A DNA stretch of 21,462 bases from Firmicutes bacterium CAG:631 (lineage in GTDB: Bacteria; Bacillota_I; Bacilli_A; RFN20; CAG-631), in contig HF998020.1 of the NCBI GenBank assembly GCA_000433015.1, positions 12,029 to 33,490 of the forward strand. Reading direction: 5' to 3'. The notes under the pieces were generated by a model, which was not told the DNA's origin, did not search any database, and worked only from the letters and a program-made list of their open reading frames with translations. Positions 14,434-21,462 of the stretch are shown here, piece by piece. Positions within the stretch are counted from its first letter, which is position 1. The number at the start of each line of letters is the position of its first letter. Made by a program: the position numbers and the translations under genes.

Positions 14434-15250
14434 TTGGAAAAAAATTTTAAATGATATTATTCATTGGATATCCACTAGTGGTGTAAAATTGTTGATTGGT
14501 TTTATCGTTTTATTAATTGTTTTTAAAATGATTAATATCATTTCTAAAAGAATCAAAAGAAGACTTGAGAATAAACATGTGGATCGCACCATTGTAGAAG
14601 TGACCAATAGCATTTTAAGAAAAGGATTAAAAATAATCGCTTTGATTGTTTTTTTAGGATATGTAGGCATTGATACAGCTGCAGTAGGCAGTATTATTGG
14701 TGCCATAGGAGTGGCCATTGGTTTAGCAGTACAAGGATCTTTATCCAATTTTGCTGGAGGAATTGTGATATTAGTCATGAGACCCTTTAAATTGGGAGAT
14801 TATATTGTTGCTCAAGATGTGGAAGGAACCGTAGAAGAAATTAAAACGTTTTATACTACTTTGGTTACAGCTGATAATAAAGTGGTAATGTTACCTAATG
14901 GAACATTAGCGAATGATATTATTATTAATTTAACACGAAAAAACATTCGTCGAGTAGACAATTCGTTTCAAATTGCTTATCAAGAAGATGTGGAAAAGGC
15001 CAAAAAAATTATGTTGGAAATTTGTGAACAACAAAGTTTAATTTTAAAAGATCCAGAGGTCGCAATTCGCCTTTTTTATCAAGAAAGTGGAATTGAACTG
15101 AGTTTGCGTACCTGGGTAAAAACGGATGATTATTGGGATGTCTATTATTATTTAAATGAAGCTGTAAAATTGGCATTTGATAAACATCACATTCAATTAT
15201 CTTATCATCGTTTATCCGTTCAAATTGAAAATTCTAAACACGAGGAATAA
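14417..15250 (+). CDS. mscS: MscS-family small-conductance mechanosensitive channel
   Basis: A 277-residue inner-membrane channel that opens under membrane tension to release solutes on osmotic downshock. It has TM1 (about 22-42, rich in Leu, Ile and Val), TM2 (67-86) and the Gly/Ala-rich pore helix TM3 (about 88-122, GAIGVAIGLAVQGSLSNFAGG). The conserved RPFKLGDYI (122-130), a beta domain with VVMLPNGTLAND, and the C-terminal alpha/beta domain follow. Length matches E. coli MscS (286). AAAGGAGTGA lies 7 bases before the ATG, inside the Nudix gene. The next gene begins 3 bases after its stop, so all three genes form one operon. Confidence 0.94.
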   Translation: MFLAIDWKKILNDIIHWISTSGVKLLIGFIVLLIVFKMINIISKRIKRRLENKHVDRTIVEVTNSILRKGLKIIALIVFLGYVGIDTAAVGSIIGAIGVAIGLAVQGSLSNFAGGIVILVMRPFKLGDYIVAQDVEGTVEEIKTFYTTLVTADNKVVMLPNGTLANDIIINLTRKNIRRVDNSFQIAYQEDVEKAKKIMLEICEQQSLILKDPEVAIRLFYQESGIELSLRTWVKTDDYWDVYYYLNEAVKLAFDKHHIQLSYHRLSVQIENSKHEE

Positions 15251-15252
15251 TT

Positions 15253-16761
15253 ATGGAACCGATTTTAAGTGTGAAACAAGCACAAGATATTGATGTTTAT
15301 TTTATCGCTTGTGAGAAAAATACGCTTGCGTTGATGGAAAAAGCGGGAGAAGCGCTTTTTTTAAAAATTCAAGCGCAATTTCCTAATTTAAACACTTCAT
15401 TTTTAATTTTGGCTGGTAATGGTGGCAATGGCGGGGATGCATTTGTTCTTGCAAGACATTTATTCGAGCATCATTATCAAAATGTCATCGTGTATCAACC
15501 AATTTCTACGCATCAATCTAATGAAAATCAAATCAACCAACAACGTTTTTTGGGTAAAATCATTCATTCTTTGGATCAAATTCAATCTTCATATGATGTT
15601 ATGGTTGATGGCCTTTTTGGTATCGGATTAAATCGATTATTAACACAAGAATGGATACAACGCATTTCTTTTTTAAACCAAATCAAAGCCTATAAAATTG
15701 CCATTGATATTCCTTCAGGAATCCATGGAGATCATGGAAATGCAATGGGAGCTTATCTTTTTTGTGACATTTGTTATGCGATTCAGTTTAAAAAAACAGG
15801 GCATTTTTTAAATGATGGCATTGATAGTTATCAACAAATTGAAACGGTAGATATTGGAGAAAAAAATTTATTTGAGGATGTTATTTATTTAAAAAACGAA
15901 CAAGATTATGGCGATTTTTTTAAAAAACGTTTACATAATACAAACAAGGGAAGTTATGGAAAATGTGCTTTTATTAGTGGAAGTAAAACATTACCTGGAG
16001 CGGCTTTATTATCTTCACTGGCCTATGCTGCTTTAAAAATAGGAACAGGATATGCGACTTTATGCATTCCTTCTTCTTTATATGAAATTTATGCTTTGCA
16101 TCATCCTGAATTGACGTATGTTTTATTTGCAGATGGAAATGGAAATTTATCTTATGATGAAGAAAAATTAAAATCTATTTTACATTACGAAGTGATTACC
16201 ATTGGGATGGGACTTGGAGTATCAAAGGAAATTTATCAAACCATTCAATATTTATTAACTCATTATGAACACACGCTTATCATTGATGCAGATGGATTAA
16301 ATACATTAAGTCAATTTGGTGTGGAAATTTTAAAAGAAAAAAAGTGTAAGGTTATTTTAACCCCACATTTAAAAGAATTTTCTCGATTAAGTGCACAACC
16401 CATGGAAAGAGTAAAAACAGAAAGCATTTTGTTAGCGAAACAATTTGTAAAAGATTATGATGTTTTATTAATTTTAAAAAGTGCCGTTTCTTTAATTGCT
16501 TTTCAAAATGAAATGTATATCAATACAGCTGGGACGCCTGCTCTTGCAAAAGCAGGAAGTGGAGATGTTCTTTCTGGAATTTTATCAGGTATTGTAAGTA
16601 TTTATGGATATCATGCCAATTCAGCCTTAATGGCCACTTATCTTCTTGGCAAAGCTGGTGAAAAAGCAGCACAACAACTCTCTGAATATAGTGTAACCGC
16701 CACAGATGTGATTGCATGCATTCCAATGATCATTCAAGAACTGCAAAAGGATGCGCATTGA
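15253..16761 (+). CDS. nnr: Bifunctional NAD(P)HX epimerase / ADP-dependent NAD(P)HX dehydratase
   Basis: A 502-residue repair enzyme that restores NAD(P)H damaged by hydration. The N-terminal YjeF/NnrE epimerase domain (about 1-215) has LAGNGGNGGDAFVLARHL (53-70), a DGLFGIG segment and AIDIPSGIHGDHG. The C-terminal ribokinase-like NnrD dehydratase domain (about 225-502) has NKGSYGKCAFISGS and the catalytic-site motif GTPALAKAGSGDVLSG with Asp438. The length fits the fused form common in bacteria. The start is ATG 15253, with GAGGAAT upstream overlapping the mscS stop. Its TGA stop lies inside the -35 of the LysR promoter. Co-transcription with a Nudix hydrolase suggests a general nucleotide-repair or sanitation theme. 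Confidence 0.95.
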   Translation: MEPILSVKQAQDIDVYFIACEKNTLALMEKAGEALFLKIQAQFPNLNTSFLILAGNGGNGGDAFVLARHLFEHHYQNVIVYQPISTHQSNENQINQQRFLGKIIHSLDQIQSSYDVMVDGLFGIGLNRLLTQEWIQRISFLNQIKAYKIAIDIPSGIHGDHGNAMGAYLFCDICYAIQFKKTGHFLNDGIDSYQQIETVDIGEKNLFEDVIYLKNEQDYGDFFKKRLHNTNKGSYGKCAFISGSKTLPGAALLSSLAYAALKIGTGYATLCIPSSLYEIYALHHPELTYVLFADGNGNLSYDEEKLKSILHYEVITIGMGLGVSKEIYQTIQYLLTHYEHTLIIDADGLNTLSQFGVEILKEKKCKVILTPHLKEFSRLSAQPMERVKTESILLAKQFVKDYDVLLILKSAVSLIAFQNEMYINTAGTPALAKAGSGDVLSGILSGIVSIYGYHANSALMATYLLGKAGEKAAQQLSEYSVTATDVIACIPMIIQELQKDAH

Positions 16762-16786
16762 CTTTTTACTATATTCATAATAAAAT
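16758..16786 (+). promoter_or_regulatory. Promoter of the LysR gene
   Basis: TTGACT, a 17-base spacer and TAAAAT, with the -35 overlapping the nnr stop. An AT-rich partial dyad around 16786-16812 could hold an autoregulatory LysR site, but the symmetry is weak. Confidence 0.65.
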
Positions 16787-16827
16787 AGTAGTATATAAAA
16801 AAATATATAGCGAAAAGTGGTGGCAGG

Positions 16828-17757
16828 ATGAATACTTTACTTTTAAGATGTGCCGTTGAAGTTGAAAAAACAGGATCATTTACAGAAGCTGCGAATAATT
16901 TATATATGGCACAACCCAATTTAAGTAAAAATGTAAAAAAATTGGAATCCTTAATTAATATTTCCATTTTTGAAAGAACACGAAATGGAGTCATTGCCAC
17001 ACCAAAAGGAAAAGAATTTTTAAATTATGCCAAAAATATATTAAACGAAATGGATCGTTTAGAAGAAATGTTTACTAAAACACCTTCTGAAATGCAAAGC
17101 TTAAGTTTATCTGTTCCACGAGCAAGTTATATTTCGAATGCCTTTATTCAATTTGTAAAAAATTTAAATTTTGAAAAAGAAATTTCGATTGATTATGTAG
17201 AAACCAATTCGGTTCAAACCATTAAAAATGTTGCTGAAGGTCATTTTGATTTGGGTGTCATTCGATTTCCCTTAGATTATCAAAGACATTTTATGCAATA
17301 TTTAGAAAACAAAAATTTAAAATGGGAAACCTTACTTGATTTTGAGTTTGTTGTTGTTTTTTCTAAAAATCATCCACTAGCTAGTAAAGAGGTCATTCAA
17401 ATTAGTGACTTGAATCCTTATGTAGAAATTGTTCATGGTGATGTATCTATTCCTTATATGGATAACCATGATATTAAAAATACGATAAAAAATAAAGATG
17501 GGAAAAAAATTTATATTTATGAACGAGGAAGTCAATTTGAACTTTTAAGTCAAATTAATGAATCCTATATGTGGGTTTCCCCCATTCCTGAAGAGATTTT
17601 AATTCGTCATCAATTGGTTCAAAAAAAATGTGTAGATGAAAAACATATTTATCGCGATATGCTCATTAAAAGAAACAATTTAGATGTTTATAAAAATCAA
17701 ATGTCCAAATGGTTTTTAAATGAAATTGAAAAAAGCATCAAACATATCTTATCTTAA
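16828..17757 (+). CDS. LysR-family transcriptional regulator
   Basis: A 309-residue LysR regulator. The N-terminal winged helix-turn-helix (about 1-60) shows FTEAANNLYMAQPNLSKNVK, ISIFERTRNGVIATPKGKEF and then the dimerisation linker helix. The rest is the two-lobed periplasmic-binding-type effector domain (about 90-300). No cysteine or effector motif identifies the ligand. ATG 16828 is preceded by GGTGGCAGG. It has its own promoter and terminator, and the iron alcohol dehydrogenase and Nfn-like genes lie directly downstream on the same strand. It may control them, although LysR genes are more often divergent from their targets. Target is unproven. Confidence 0.92.
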   Translation: MNTLLLRCAVEVEKTGSFTEAANNLYMAQPNLSKNVKKLESLINISIFERTRNGVIATPKGKEFLNYAKNILNEMDRLEEMFTKTPSEMQSLSLSVPRASYISNAFIQFVKNLNFEKEISIDYVETNSVQTIKNVAEGHFDLGVIRFPLDYQRHFMQYLENKNLKWETLLDFEFVVVFSKNHPLASKEVIQISDLNPYVEIVHGDVSIPYMDNHDIKNTIKNKDGKKIYIYERGSQFELLSQINESYMWVSPIPEEILIRHQLVQKKCVDEKHIYRDMLIKRNNLDVYKNQMSKWFLNEIEKSIKHILS

Positions 17758-17791
17758 CATATCAGTAAATATATACTGATATGCTTTTTTT
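17758..17791 (+). terminator. Rho-independent terminator of the LysR gene
   Basis: CATATCAGTA-N6-TACTGATATG, a perfect 10-base stem, followed by CTTTTTTT. It begins immediately after the stop codon. Confidence 0.92.
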
Positions 17792-17794
17792 ATA

Positions 17795-17823
17795 TGAACA
17801 TTTTATAAAAAATATGTTACAAT
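17795..17823 (+). promoter_or_regulatory. Promoter of the iron alcohol dehydrogenase gene
   Basis: TGAACA, a 17-base spacer and TACAAT with TG one base upstream (extended -10). The 63-base leader that follows can fold a small hairpin (CATC-GAAA-GATG) but shows no recognised riboswitch. Confidence 0.6.
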
Positions 17824-17886
17824 ATTCTTGCATCGAAAGATGACATTTATGATGCTTGGAAAGAAACAAAGAAAGAGGGAGAATTT

Positions 17887-19062
17887 ATGTCAAGATTTAC
17901 TTTACCAAGAGATATTTATTATGGCAAGGGATGTTTAGATGTATTAAAAACATTAAAAGGTAAAAAAGCAATGATTGTAGTTGGTGGCGGATCCATGAAA
18001 CGTTTTGGTTTCTTAGATCAAGTGATTAATTATCTTCATGAAGCAAAAATTGAAGTTGAATTATTTGAAAATGTTGAACCCGATCCTTCTGTAGAAACCG
18101 TTATGCGTGGTGCTGAAGCAATGCGCAAATTCCAACCAGACTGGATTGTTGCAATGGGTGGTGGATCTCCAATTGATGCTGCAAAAGCAATGTGGGCATT
18201 CTATGAATATCCAAATACAACAATGGATGATTTAATTATTCCATTTAATTTCCCTGAATTGAGAACAAAAGCTAGATTTTTAGCTATTCCTTCTACTTCA
18301 GGAACAGCAACAGAAGTTACTGCATTTTCTGTCATTACTGATTACTCTAAAGGAATCAAATATCCTTTAGCTGACTTCAATATTACACCAGATGTTGCAG
18401 TTGTTGATCCAACTTTAGCAGAAACAATGCCTGCAACTTTAACAGCTCATACGGGTATGGATGCTTTAACACATGCAATTGAAGCTTATGTTTCTACACT
18501 TCACTCTGTATTTACTGATCCATTGGCTTTAAAAGCAATTCACATGGTCTTTGATTATTTACCTGCTTCTTATCGTGGTGATATGGCTGCAAGAGAACAA
18601 ATGCACTATGCTCAATGTTTAGCTGGTATGGCATTCTCTAATGCTTTATTAGGTATTGTTCACTCTATGGCTCATAAAACAGGTGCAGCTTTCTCAACTG
18701 GACATATTCCTCACGGATGTGCAAATGCCATTTATTTACCATATGTAATCAAATTTAATGCAAAAGCTGGTGCAACACGTTATGCTGAAATCGCTCGTTC
18801 TATTGGCTTAACAGGTGCTAGTGATGAAGAATTAGTAGAAAAATTATGTGCAAAAATTGATGATTACAATGTTCAATTAAATATTCCAAAGACTTTAAAA
18901 GAATTTGGTATTTTGGAAGATGAATTCAAAGAAAAAGTAGCACATATTGCTGAACTTGCTGTTGGCGATGCTTGCACAGGTTCAAATCCTAGACCAATTA
19001 CTCCAAAAGAAATGGAAAAATTGTTAACTTGTGCTTACTATGGCACTGAAGTTGATTTCTAA
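17887..19062 (+). CDS. Iron-containing alcohol dehydrogenase
   Basis: A 391-residue group III (Fe2+) alcohol dehydrogenase that interconverts aldehydes and alcohols with NAD(P)H, probably a fermentation end step. GGGSMKRFGF (33-42) and GGGSPIDAAKAMW (91-103) form the nucleotide-binding half, followed by IPSTSGTATEVT. The metal ligands, by spacing against FucO, are Asp192, His196, His259 and His273. Length is normal for the family. AGAGGGAG lies 6-8 bases before the ATG. Codon choice is cleaner and more uniform than in the neighbours, suggesting high expression. Specific substrate (ethanol, butanol, propanediol or lactaldehyde) cannot be told. It sits between its own promoter and a terminator, ahead of the Nfn-like pair. 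Confidence 0.94.
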   Translation: MSRFTLPRDIYYGKGCLDVLKTLKGKKAMIVVGGGSMKRFGFLDQVINYLHEAKIEVELFENVEPDPSVETVMRGAEAMRKFQPDWIVAMGGGSPIDAAKAMWAFYEYPNTTMDDLIIPFNFPELRTKARFLAIPSTSGTATEVTAFSVITDYSKGIKYPLADFNITPDVAVVDPTLAETMPATLTAHTGMDALTHAIEAYVSTLHSVFTDPLALKAIHMVFDYLPASYRGDMAAREQMHYAQCLAGMAFSNALLGIVHSMAHKTGAAFSTGHIPHGCANAIYLPYVIKFNAKAGATRYAEIARSIGLTGASDEELVEKLCAKIDDYNVQLNIPKTLKEFGILEDEFKEKVAHIAELAVGDACTGSNPRPITPKEMEKLLTCAYYGTEVDF

Positions 19063-19093
19063 TCTTATAGAACAATAAAATGTAAAAAAACAC

Positions 19094-19122
19094 AACCCTG
19101 AAATATTTTCAGGGTTTGTTTT
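19094..19122 (+). terminator. Terminator or attenuator after the alcohol dehydrogenase gene
   Basis: AACCCTGAAA-TAT-TTTCAGGGTT, a perfect 10-base stem, followed by the imperfect T tract TGTTTT. The weak tract may let some transcription run on into the Nfn-like genes, for which I see no strong separate promoter. Confidence 0.75.
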
Positions 19123-19153
19123 GATGAAAAGAGCAGCAAATTTTCATCAAAAC
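19118..19153 (+). repeat. Perfect 13-bp inverted repeat before the NfnA-like gene
   Basis: GTTTTGATGAAAA, a 10-base spacer and TTTTCATCAAAAC. It directly follows, and by a few bases overlaps, the terminator tail. It ends 7 bases before the GAGGAGG ribosome binding site. No T run follows, so it is not a standard terminator. It could be an operator, an RNA switch with the preceding hairpin, or an mRNA-stability stem. Confidence 0.8.
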
Positions 19154-19174
19154 AAGAATCGAGGAGGAAACATT

Positions 19175-20017
19175 ATGTATAAAATTTTGAAAAAAAAGAT
19201 TTTAAATCCTACCGTTACGCTCATGGAAATTGATGCGCCCTTTGTTGCTAAAAAAGCAGAACCTGGGCAATTTATCATTTTACGTGTAGATAAAGATGGA
19301 GAAAGAATTCCTTTAACTGTTGCTGATTTTGATCGCGAAAAAGGAATCGTAACCATTATTTTCCAAGTTGTTGGTGCAACGACAGAAAAATTAAACCATC
19401 TTAATGAAGGAGATTATATTTGTGACTTTGTTGGGCCTCTTGGCGTTCCTTCTCATGTAGAAGGTTTAAAAAAGGTCGCTGTTGTTGGTGGCGGAGTGGG
19501 ATGTGCTATTGCTTATCCAATCGCTAAAAAATTACATCAACTAGGAGCAAATGTGCATTCTATCGTCGGTTTTAGAAATAAAGATTTGGTCATTTTAGAA
19601 GATGAATTTAAAGCAGCAAGTGATGCATTTTTTATGATGACTGATGATGGTAGTTATGGCAAAAAAGGATTAGTTACCGATGCTTTAAGAGAATTATTAG
19701 AAAATGGCGAACAATATGATGAAGTCATTGCAATTGGTCCTTTAGTAATGATGAAATTTGTTTGCAAATTGACTAAAGAATATAATATTAAAACCATAGT
19801 TAGTATGAATCCAATCATGATTGATGGAACTGGAATGTGTGGTTGTTGCCGCTTAACTGTAGGTGGAAAGGTTAAGTTTGCTTGTGTTGATGGTCCTGAT
19901 TTTGATGGACATGAAGTGGATTTTGATGAATCCATCGAACGAGCAAAAATGTATCAACCTTTTGAAAGAAAAGCACATGAAGAAGTTTGCAATCTATTTA
20001 AAAAGGAGGTTCATTAA
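19175..20017 (+). CDS. nfnA: NfnA-like FAD/NAD(P)-binding, 2Fe-2S subunit
   Basis: A 280-residue ferredoxin reductase-type subunit, of the family annotated as sulfide dehydrogenase or dihydroorotate dehydrogenase-like. RIPLT (44-48) lies at the FAD site, VAVVGGGVGCAIAYPIAK (101-118) is the nucleotide-binding loop, and the C-terminal MCGCC...FAC (Cys222, 224, 225, 237) ligates a 2Fe-2S cluster. Paired with the GltD-like gene one base downstream it matches NfnAB. That enzyme reversibly couples ferredoxin and NADH oxidation to NADP+ reduction by flavin-based electron bifurcation. I chose ATG 19175 because GAGGAGGAA lies 6-14 bases upstream; the frame is open to 19121, but that would read through the inverted repeat. 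Without assay, a plain ferredoxin-NADP reductase or sulfide dehydrogenase role remains possible. Confidence 0.82.
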   Translation: MYKILKKKILNPTVTLMEIDAPFVAKKAEPGQFIILRVDKDGERIPLTVADFDREKGIVTIIFQVVGATTEKLNHLNEGDYICDFVGPLGVPSHVEGLKKVAVVGGGVGCAIAYPIAKKLHQLGANVHSIVGFRNKDLVILEDEFKAASDAFFMMTDDGSYGKKGLVTDALRELLENGEQYDEVIAIGPLVMMKFVCKLTKEYNIKTIVSMNPIMIDGTGMCGCCRLTVGGKVKFACVDGPDFDGHEVDFDESIERAKMYQPFERKAHEEVCNLFKKEVH

Positions 20018-20018
20018 T

Positions 20019-21416
20019 ATGCCAAATATGTCTTTAAAAAGAAATGAAATGCCTACACAACCTGCTTGTGAACGGAATAAAAATTTTAAAGAAGTCGCTT
20101 TAGGATATAGTGCTGAACAAGCAATAGATGAAGCACAACGTTGTTTACATTGTAAGCACAAGCCTTGTGTTAGTGGATGTCCTGTTAACATTCATATTCC
20201 TGATTTTATTGCCAAAGTGGCTGAAGGTAAATTTGAAGAAGCTTATCAAATTATTACTGAATCTAGTTCATTACCTGCTGTATGTGGACGTGTTTGCCCA
20301 CAAGAAACTCAATGTGAGCAAAAATGTGTTCGTGGCTTAAGAGGAGAATCGGTGGCTATTGGCAGACTAGAACGATTTGTTGCTGATTATCACAATGAAA
20401 ATATTAAAACAGCTGCAAAAGCGGTTCAAAAAAATGGGCATAAAGTTGCGATTATTGGTTCTGGGCCTTCTGGTCTTACTTGTGCCGGAGATTTGGCCAA
20501 AAAAGGATATGATGTCACCATTTTTGAAGCTTTACATTTAGCTGGTGGTGTTTTAGTTTATGGCATTCCCGAATTTCGTTTACCAAAATCAATTGTTCAA
20601 AAAGAAATTGATACTTTAAAAGAAATTGGTGTCAAAGTTGAAACGAATATGGTCATCGGAAAAGTCATTTCTATTGATGAACTTTTAGATGAATATCATT
20701 TTGAAGCCATCTTTATCGGCTCTGGTGCAGGTCTTCCTCGTTTTATGAATATTCCTGGTGAAAATTTAAATGGTGTTTATTCAGCTAATGAGTTTTTAAC
20801 GCGTGTCAATTTAATGAAAGCATATAAAGATCATAATGATACACCTATTCAACATGCTAAAAAAGTTGCTGTTGTTGGTGGTGGAAATGTAGCCATGGAT
20901 GCAGCTCGTTCTGCTAAACGTTTAGGTGCTGAAGAAGTTTATATCATTTATCGTCGTTCTGAAGCAGAATTGCCAGCTCGTCATGAAGAAGTTGAACATG
21001 CTAAAGAAGAAGGCATTATTTTTAAATTCTTAACGAATCCTATTGAAATATTAGGTGATGAACATAAATTTGTTCGTGGAATAAAATGTGTTGAAATGGA
21101 ATTAGGCGAACCTGATGAATCTGGAAGAAGAAGACCAATTGAAAAGAAAGATTCTCAATTTACAATTGATGTTGATTCTGTAATCATGGCAATTGGCACT
21201 TCCCCTAATCCTTTAATTAAATCAACAACGAAAGGATTAGAAACGCAACGTTGGGGTGGAATTATTGTTGATGAAGCCACTGGCGCTACTTCTCGTGAAG
21301 GCGTATATGCTGGTGGAGATGCTGTCACTGGTGCAGCTACAGTTATTTTGGCTATGGGAGCAGGTAAAACTGCTGCTAAGGCCATTGATGAATATATTCA
21401 ATCCAAGAAAAAATAA
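20019..21416 (+). CDS. nfnB: NfnB-like FAD/4Fe-4S subunit (GltD family)
   Basis: A 465-residue flavoprotein like the glutamate synthase small subunit. Two N-terminal 4Fe-4S clusters are supported by Cys42, 45, 50, 54 and Cys89, 93, 99, 103 (RCLHCKHKPCVSGCP and CGRVCPQETQCEQKC). The FAD loop is VAIIGSGPSG (143-152) and the NAD(P)H loop is VAVVGGGNVAMDAA (283-296). The C terminus has GVYAGGDAVTGAATVILAMGAG. I chose ATG 20019 because AAAAGGAGG lies 8-16 bases upstream, one base after the NfnA-like stop; a longer open frame to 19863 overlaps that gene and is not family-like. Annotation pipelines may call it glutamate synthase, but no large GltB subunit is present and the adjacent NfnA-type partner favours NADH-dependent ferredoxin:NADP+ oxidoreductase. 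Confidence 0.85.
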   Translation: MPNMSLKRNEMPTQPACERNKNFKEVALGYSAEQAIDEAQRCLHCKHKPCVSGCPVNIHIPDFIAKVAEGKFEEAYQIITESSSLPAVCGRVCPQETQCEQKCVRGLRGESVAIGRLERFVADYHNENIKTAAKAVQKNGHKVAIIGSGPSGLTCAGDLAKKGYDVTIFEALHLAGGVLVYGIPEFRLPKSIVQKEIDTLKEIGVKVETNMVIGKVISIDELLDEYHFEAIFIGSGAGLPRFMNIPGENLNGVYSANEFLTRVNLMKAYKDHNDTPIQHAKKVAVVGGGNVAMDAARSAKRLGAEEVYIIYRRSEAELPARHEEVEHAKEEGIIFKFLTNPIEILGDEHKFVRGIKCVEMELGEPDESGRRRPIEKKDSQFTIDVDSVIMAIGTSPNPLIKSTTKGLETQRWGGIIVDEATGATSREGVYAGGDAVTGAATVILAMGAGKTAAKAIDEYIQSKKK

Positions 21417-21438
21417 ACTGCTACTTTTTGTAGCAGTT
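21416..21438. terminator. Hairpin after the NfnB-like gene
   Basis: AACTGCTAC-TTTTT-GTAGCAGTT, a perfect 9-base stem overlapping the last base of the stop codon. No T run follows on the plus strand, whereas read leftward it is followed by TTTATTTTTTC, so it may serve a converging gene to the right as well. Confidence 0.6.
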
Positions 21439-21462
21439 CAGACTGTAGACAAAAAGCCTTTC

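Noticed and set aside
17824..17886. Possible riboswitch in the alcohol dehydrogenase leader
   Set aside because: Only a 4-base stem with a GAAA loop and a loose GCATC/GATGC pairing; no known aptamer motif.
19863..20018. In-frame upstream extension of the NfnB-like gene
   Set aside because: It overlaps the NfnA-like gene, has no ribosome binding site and is absent from the family. ATG 20019 has a strong AAAAGGAGG.
20019..21416. Glutamate synthase small subunit (GltD)
   Set aside because: No GltB partner is present, and an NfnA-type subunit lies one base upstream, so the Nfn reading is preferred.
1..21462. CRISPR array, insertion sequence or rRNA
   Set aside because: No regularly spaced repeats, transposase motifs or rRNA segments were found.

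Overview
The window is an AT-rich, low-GC Gram-positive chromosome segment. TGA is used as a stop (for example at the ends of the Nudix, nnr and YsoA-position genes) and TGG encodes Trp, so the code is standard rather than mycoplasmal. Gene content and order resemble Bacillus (ezrA / cysteine desulfurase / thiI; ysoA-tig-lon-ysxC; spoVID-ysxE). The codon bias and compactness fit an Erysipelotrichia-like or other deep-branching member of class Bacilli. The two spore-coat genes imply a spore former or a recent descendant of one. The exact taxon cannot be fixed by eye.

Left arm (1-5880). A leftward promoter at the edge faces a rightward trio: an EzrA-like coiled-coil protein, a NifS/IscS cysteine desulfurase and the tRNA 4-thiouridine enzyme ThiI, ending in a bidirectional terminator. 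On the minus strand lie a SpoVID-like SPOCS-domain protein and a CotS/YsxE-type kinase-fold protein, overlapping by ATGA. The SpoVID-like protein appears to lack the usual LysM end, and the YsxE-like protein lacks the kinase catalytic Asp.

Middle minus-strand proteostasis operon (5850-11230). In transcription order it runs: a helical protein in the position of B. subtilis ysoA, trigger factor, Lon and the ribosome-assembly GTPase EngB/YsxC, then a terminator. clpX and lonB, which lie between tig and lonA in B. subtilis, are absent. The promoter is bracketed by two CIRCE operators (11158-11184 and 11204-11230). This implies that HrcA controls the trigger factor/Lon operon, and it is one of the two most notable signals here.

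Accessory stretch (11231-13560). It holds two remnants of an Rhs/YD-repeat polymorphic-toxin core. Each ends in what looks like the last few codons of a lost toxin and is followed by a small intact candidate immunity gene, so this is an eroded Rhs cassette graveyard with orphan immunity genes. A flavodoxin-fold gene and a 54-codon ORF with a good promoter and ribosome binding site follow. The stretch ends at tRNA-Gly(TCC) on the minus strand and tRNA-Arg(TCT) on the plus strand.

Right arm (13930-21462, all plus). A tight operon encodes a Nudix hydrolase, an MscS-type channel and a bifunctional NAD(P)HX repair enzyme. Then come a LysR regulator, a strongly expressed-looking iron-dependent alcohol dehydrogenase, and an NfnAB-like pair (FAD/2Fe-2S subunit plus GltD-like FAD/4Fe-4S subunit). 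Together these suggest fermentative NAD(P)(H)/ferredoxin redox balancing. A perfect 13-bp inverted repeat precedes the Nfn-like pair and is unexplained.

I see no CRISPR array, insertion sequence or rRNA. Most of the window is ordinary core genome; the points worth follow-up are the Rhs graveyard, the double CIRCE and the altered spore-coat pair.
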